In this document: positions 8,496 to 11,541 of the stretch, piece after piece
Position numbering within the stretch: the first letter of the stretch is position 1
Layout: every line of letters starts with the position of its first letter
Source: Pseudomonadota bacterium
GTDB lineage: Bacteria > Pseudomonadota > Gammaproteobacteria > Xanthomonadales > Rhodanobacteraceae
Length of the DNA: 11,541 bases
Reading direction: 5' to 3'
Assembly: GCA_021783385.1 (NCBI GenBank)
Contig: JAJXTX010000003.1
Span: 11,053 to 22,593, forward strand
The notes under the pieces: generated by a model
The model's database searches: none
The model's input: the letters and a program-made list of their open reading frames with translations, nothing else
What the model was told of the DNA's origin: nothing
Program-made: the position numbers and the translations under genes

Positions 8496-8524
8496 GCCGC
8501 CGCGCGTGGCCTCAGCGCGGCGGC
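8496..8524. terminator. GC-rich hairpin between convergent genes
   Basis: GCCGCCGCGC (8496-8505) pairs perfectly with GCGCGGCGGC (8515-8524) around a 9-base loop. It overlaps the nlpD stop and last codons and starts 14 bases after the Mth938-domain gene. It is suited to act on both strands but has no U-tract on either side, so it may be Rho-assisted, a stabiliser, or a by-product of CCG/CGC codons. Confidence 0.4.
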
Positions 8525-9462
8525 AGGTAATCCAGCGGATCGACCGGATTGCCATTCTTGCGGATCTGGAACTCCAACTCGTTGCGCGAGGCGCCGGTGG
8601 AGCCCATCTCGGCGATCGGCTGACCCGCGGTGACGCGCTGACCCTCCTTCACCAGCCGCTTGCGGTTGTGGCCGTAGGCGGAGAGGAAGGTGTCGCTGTG
8701 CTTGATGATCACCAGCTCGCCGTAGCCGACCAGGCCGTTGCCGCTATAAACCACCACGCCGTCGGCCGCCGCCCGCACCGGGTCGCCGGCGTTGCCCGCG
8801 ATCTCGATGCCCGGGATCGCATCGCCGCTCTGGAAGCGCGTGATCAGGCTGCCTTGCGCGGGCCAGCGCCAGGTCACCCCGCTGATCACCCGCGAGGCGC
8901 CCGGCGCCACCGCCGCGGCCGGCATCGGCGGCGGCACGCTGGCGGGTGCGGTGCTGGGTACGCCGGCTACCGGCACCAGCGGCGCGGTGGCGGCGACTGC
9001 CGGTCGCGCTGATCCGGTCGGGGGATGCAGCTGCTTGCCGCTGACCGATGCCGTGGACGACGCCGGCACCGGCGCGAACACCGGCGCGGTGGGCGCCGCC
9101 GCCCGCGCACGAACCGGATGCACCGGCGCAGCGGCCGCATGCGCGCCTGCCGTGGTGGCGGTCGGCGCCAGCTGCAGGCGCTGGCCAGGCCAGATCGTGT
9201 ATGGCGCGCCGATCCCGTTCCACTGCGCCAGGTCGCGAAAGTCCACGCCGTTGCGAAACGCGATCGAGTAAAGCGTATCGCCCTTCACTACCTGATAGCT
9301 GCCGCCGGGGGCCGCGGCGCGCGCCAGCATCGCGTGCGGTTGAACGCTGCGGTAGCTGCTGCCGGCAGCCGGCTCGAACACCACGGAGCTGCGCATGCTG
9401 CCGCAGGCCGCCAGCAGCAGGGTGGCAGCCAGCGCCAGCCAGGGTCGAAGGGTTCGGGTCAT
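8512..9462 (-). CDS. nlpD: Murein hydrolase activator NlpD (LysM and degenerate M23 lipoprotein)
   Basis: 316 residues. A short lipoprotein signal (MTRTLRPWLALAATLLLAAC) ends in lipobox LAAC with Cys20 as the lipidated residue, so it is probably an outer-membrane lipoprotein. A LysM peptidoglycan-binding domain follows (56-98: SYQVVKGDTLYSIA ... IWPGQRLQL), then an Ala/Pro-rich linker (about 99-190) and an M23/LytM domain (about 197-312). The zinc ligands of active M23 enzymes are lost: the HxxxD site reads IPGIE (216-220) and the HxH site reads ELE (295-297), though His265 remains. This is the NlpD pattern: it activates a cell-wall amidase (AmiC in E. coli) at division rather than cutting itself. 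I chose the ATG at 9460-9462 for the ideal signal peptide length; ATGs at 9474 and 9498 are possible, and none has a clear ribosome-binding site. The rpoS gene does not follow. Confidence 0.92.
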   Translation of the reverse strand: MTRTLRPWLALAATLLLAACGSMRSSVVFEPAAGSSYRSVQPHAMLARAAAPGGSYQVVKGDTLYSIAFRNGVDFRDLAQWNGIGAPYTIWPGQRLQLAPTATTAGAHAAAAPVHPVRARAAAPTAPVFAPVPASSTASVSGKQLHPPTGSARPAVAATAPLVPVAGVPSTAPASVPPPMPAAAVAPGASRVISGVTWRWPAQGSLITRFQSGDAIPGIEIAGNAGDPVRAAADGVVVYSGNGLVGYGELVIIKHSDTFLSAYGHNRKRLVKEGQRVTAGQPIAEMGSTGASRNELEFQIRKNGNPVDPLDYLPPR

Positions 9463-9527
9463 GCCGGGCAGCATAGCGAGGCGCCAGCGCTTTTTCATGC
9501 GCGCCGGGTGCAGCGCATGGGCCACGT

Positions 9528-10133
9528 TCAACGCAGCCATAGCCACCCCATCAGCAGGGCCAGCAGCGCCAGCACGCTCCAGCCGATCCACTCGATATAG
9601 GTGTGCAGGATGCGTTCGGCGCGCTCGCCGAACGCGCGGATCAGCAGCGCCAGCAGCCACACGCGCTTGCCGCGACCGAGCGCGATGCAGACCAGGAAAG
9701 GCAGCACCGGCACGGCGAGGATGCCGCAGGCCCAGGTGACGAATTTCATCGGCACCACTGGCTGCAGGGCGGCCAGGATCAGCACGCCGAAGGTGCCCCA
9801 GCGATGCTCGGCCATCCGATGGCCGAGGCTGGCCACGCCCTGCTCGATCGGCACCAGCAGGTGCAGCGTGCCGAGCAGCGGACGCAGCGCCTCGAACGCC
9901 CAGTGCCCCAGCGCATAGCCCAGCAGCGCGCCCAGCAGCGCAAACAGCAGACTGGCGTTGGCGTAGTGGAAGGCGTTGTGCCGCTTGCCCAGCATCATCG
10001 GCGCCAGCATCGCCTCGGGCGGAATCGGAAAGATGAAGGCTTCCACCAAGCTCAGCCCGCACAGGTAATAGATCGCGCCGGGTGCGCGGGCCAACACCAG
10101 GATGCGCGCATACAGCGGGCCGAACAGCCGCAT
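9528..10133 (-). CDS. YqaA family inner-membrane protein (DedA/VTT-like)
   Basis: 201 residues, strongly hydrophobic, with membrane segments at about 22-48, 57-80, 113-140, 142-165 and 181-200. The segment EAFIFPIPPE (31-40) has the acidic and proline residues typical of the re-entrant loop of DedA/VTT-domain proteins, and LQPVVPMKFVTWACGI (123-138) resembles the second half of the pattern. DedA relatives act in membrane lipid flipping and proton-dependent homeostasis; the exact role of YqaA members is not known. The start ATG at 10131-10133 shares one base with the pcm stop (TGATG), so translation is coupled to pcm; the longer in-frame start at 10214 would lie inside pcm and adds an Arg-rich, non-family extension. 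nlpD follows after a 65-base gap. Confidence 0.9.
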   Translation of the reverse strand: MRLFGPLYARILVLARAPGAIYYLCGLSLVEAFIFPIPPEAMLAPMMLGKRHNAFHYANASLLFALLGALLGYALGHWAFEALRPLLGTLHLLVPIEQGVASLGHRMAEHRWGTFGVLILAALQPVVPMKFVTWACGILAVPVLPFLVCIALGRGKRVWLLALLIRAFGERAERILHTYIEWIGWSVLALLALLMGWLWLR

Positions 10134-10828
10134 CAGCCGATGCCGCCGAGCAGCGGCACGAAGCTGACCGCGCCCAGTTCCTCCTGCACGAAATCGCCCT
10201 GGCCGTCGCCGCACAGGCGGATCAGCGTCTGCTGGCTGGGCGAACCGACCGGCGCCACCAGCACGCCGGCGGGGCTGAGCTGATCGAGAATCCGGCTGGG
10301 GATGGTGTCGCCGGCGGCGGTCAGCATGATCGCGTCGAACGGCGCCTCGTCCGGCCAGCCCAGCTTGCCGTCGTCATGGCGCGAGCGGATGTTGCTGACA
10401 CCAAGCTGGCGGAAGCGCCGGCGCGCCTGGCGCAGCAGCTCCTCGATCCGCTCCACCGTGAACAGCTGCGGCACCAGCGCCGCCAGCACCACCGCCTGAT
10501 AGCCCGAGCCGGTGCCGATCTCCAGCACCTTCTGCGGCATGCCGCGCTGCTTGTCGAACGGCTCCAGCAGCGCCTCGGTCATGCGCGCCACCACCCACGG
10601 CTGCGAGATGGTCTGGCCGTGGCCGATCGGCAGCGCGGTGTTTTCGTAGGCGCGCGATTGCAGCGCCTGATCGATGAAATGATGGCGCGGCAGATCGCGG
10701 ATCGCCTCGATCACCCGTGGATCGCGGATGCCGCCTTCCTTCAGGCTGGCCACCAGGCGATCACGCGCGCGCTGCGAAGTCATGCCCTCACCCTTGAGCT
10801 CCGCCGCCGGCAGTCGGTACTGCGTCAT
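10133..10828 (-). CDS. pcm: Protein-L-isoaspartate O-methyltransferase
   Basis: SAM-dependent repair enzyme, 231 residues (E. coli 208), that methylates L-isoaspartyl residues in aged proteins so that they can return to normal aspartate. The GQTISQP segment (71-77) is a family signature; SAM motif I is [11 protein letters not shown] (101-111); [10 protein letters not shown] (163-172) is motif II; LVAPVG (190-195) follows. The ATG at 10826-10828 lies 2 bases after the surE stop, as expected for coupled genes. An internal ATG at 10781-10783 (MTSQRARDR, 216 residues) is preceded by AAGGGTGAGGG and is closer to the E. coli length; I keep the longer form because I recall a similar extension in Xanthomonas Pcm proteins, but this is uncertain. 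Confidence 0.95.
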   Translation of the reverse strand: MTQYRLPAAELKGEGMTSQRARDRLVASLKEGGIRDPRVIEAIRDLPRHHFIDQALQSRAYENTALPIGHGQTISQPWVVARMTEALLEPFDKQRGMPQKVLEIGTGSGYQAVVLAALVPQLFTVERIEELLRQARRRFRQLGVSNIRSRHDDGKLGWPDEAPFDAIMLTAAGDTIPSRILDQLSPAGVLVAPVGSPSQQTLIRLCGDGQGDFVQEELGAVSFVPLLGGIG

Positions 10829-10830
10829 GC

Positions 10831-11541
10831 TCAGGCGGCCTCGTCGGTGGGAGTCGCAACGGCGGCGGCGCGAGCGTCGCTCAACGCCTGCATCCAGCTG
10901 CTGACTTTTTCCAGCGCCTGGAAGCGGGTCAGGTCGACATGGATCGGCGTCACCGAGACAAACCCGCGCCGCACAGCGTCGAAGTCAGTACCCGGGCCGG
11001 CATCCTCGGCCTCGCCGGCCGGGCCGATCCACCAGATCGGCCGGCCGCGCGGATCGGTCTGCGCCACGCACGGCGCCGAACGGTGACGCCGGCCGAGCCG
11101 GGTCACCTCGAAACCGGCGATCTGCGCCCACGGCAGATCCGGCACGTTGACGTTGAGGATGGTGTCGGCCGGCAGCGGGTCGACCAGCATCCGGCGCATC
11201 AGCAGCAGCACCGCCTGCGCCGCCGAGTCGTAATGCAGGCCGGTGTGATCGCGGGTGACCAGCGACACCGCGATCGCCGGCAGGCCCAGGAAGCGCCCTT
11301 CCATCGCGGCCGAGACGGTGCCCGAATAGATCACGTCGTCGCCGAGATTCGCCGAGTTGTTGATGCCGGAAACCACGATGTCGGGCTCCTGCTCAAGCAG
11401 ACCGGCCAGCGCCAGATGCACGCAGTCGGTCGGCGTGCCAGCCACTCTGTAGTAGCCGTTGCCCATCGGCAGCACCCGCAGCGGCGCGTCCAGGGTGAGC
11501 GAATTGCTGGCGCCGGAGCGATCGCGATCGGGCGCCACCAC
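10831..11541 (-). CDS. surE: 5'/3'-nucleotidase SurE (5' end outside window)
   Basis: Partial: 236 codons are present, starting at [17 protein letters not shown], so about 30 N-terminal residues including the metal-binding NDD motif lie beyond the right edge. The GTG at 11539-11541 is an internal valine codon, not a start. SurE is a divalent-metal-dependent nucleoside 5'/3'-monophosphate phosphatase linked to stationary-phase survival. Visible motifs are DRSGAS (residues 7-12 of the fragment), [26 protein letters not shown] (metal-binding Asn within SGIN), NVNVPDLP and the C-terminal [11 protein letters not shown] and TPIHVDLT stretches, all collinear with E. coli SurE. A C-terminal Ala-rich tail of about 15 residues follows the family end. 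It lies 2 bases upstream of pcm, the conserved surE-pcm order. Confidence 0.96.
   Translation of the reverse strand: MVAPDRDRSGASNSLTLDAPLRVLPMGNGYYRVAGTPTDCVHLALAGLLEQEPDIVVSGINNSANLGDDVIYSGTVSAAMEGRFLGLPAIAVSLVTRDHTGLHYDSAAQAVLLLMRRMLVDPLPADTILNVNVPDLPWAQIAGFEVTRLGRRHRSAPCVAQTDPRGRPIWWIGPAGEAEDAGPGTDFDAVRRGFVSVTPIHVDLTRFQALEKVSSWMQALSDARAAAVATPTDEAA

Noticed and set aside
10082..11086. 334-codon open frame on the plus strand opposite pcm and surE
   Set aside because: Antisense to two well-recognised genes, with no ribosome-binding site or domain; it arises from high GC at third positions.

Overview
The window is a GC-rich, densely packed piece of a gammaproteobacterial chromosome. Gene order and protein sequences point to the Xanthomonadales, most likely the Rhodanobacteraceae (Rhodanobacter, Dyella or Frateuria type). 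This is inferred from recalled family sequences, not from a search. There are no insertion sequences, prophage genes, CRISPR arrays or other signs of transfer. It is core housekeeping DNA, and I do not see a new defence or mobile system in it.

Layout, left to right. (1) 1-3762, minus strand: the 5' end of lon, then clpX, clpP and tig, read tig > clpP > clpX > lon. This is the classical trigger factor/ClpXP/Lon proteostasis block. A strong terminator sits between clpX and lon, and a long hairpin lies between clpP and clpX. (2) 3848-5013, minus strand: six tRNA genes with encoded CCA ends. tRNA-Arg(ACG) has its own consensus promoter and terminator. tRNA-Pro, Arg(UCU), His and Lys(CUU) form one unit with its own promoter and terminator. 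tRNA-Leu(UAG) stands alone just upstream of tig. (3) 5114-7764, minus strand: rlmE-ftsH with an ATGA start/stop overlap. (4) 7808-8481, plus strand: yhbY and a Mth938-domain gene, divergent from rlmE-ftsH and joined by a TGATG overlap. (5) 8512-11541, minus strand: surE (5' end outside the window), pcm, a YqaA/DedA-type membrane protein gene and nlpD, tightly packed and converging on the Mth938-domain gene.

The genes share a theme of protein quality control and stress survival. Trigger factor takes nascent chains at the ribosome. ClpXP, Lon and FtsH degrade damaged or regulatory proteins. Pcm repairs isoaspartyl damage and SurE is a stress-survival nucleotidase. RlmE and YhbY act on the large ribosomal subunit, and NlpD controls septal peptidoglycan splitting. 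The best leads for a second look are the diverged peptidyl-prolyl isomerase domain of trigger factor, nlpD without a following rpoS, the palindrome over the -35 box of the tRNA-Pro operon promoter, the clpP-clpX hairpin, and possible co-transcription of tRNA-Leu with tig.
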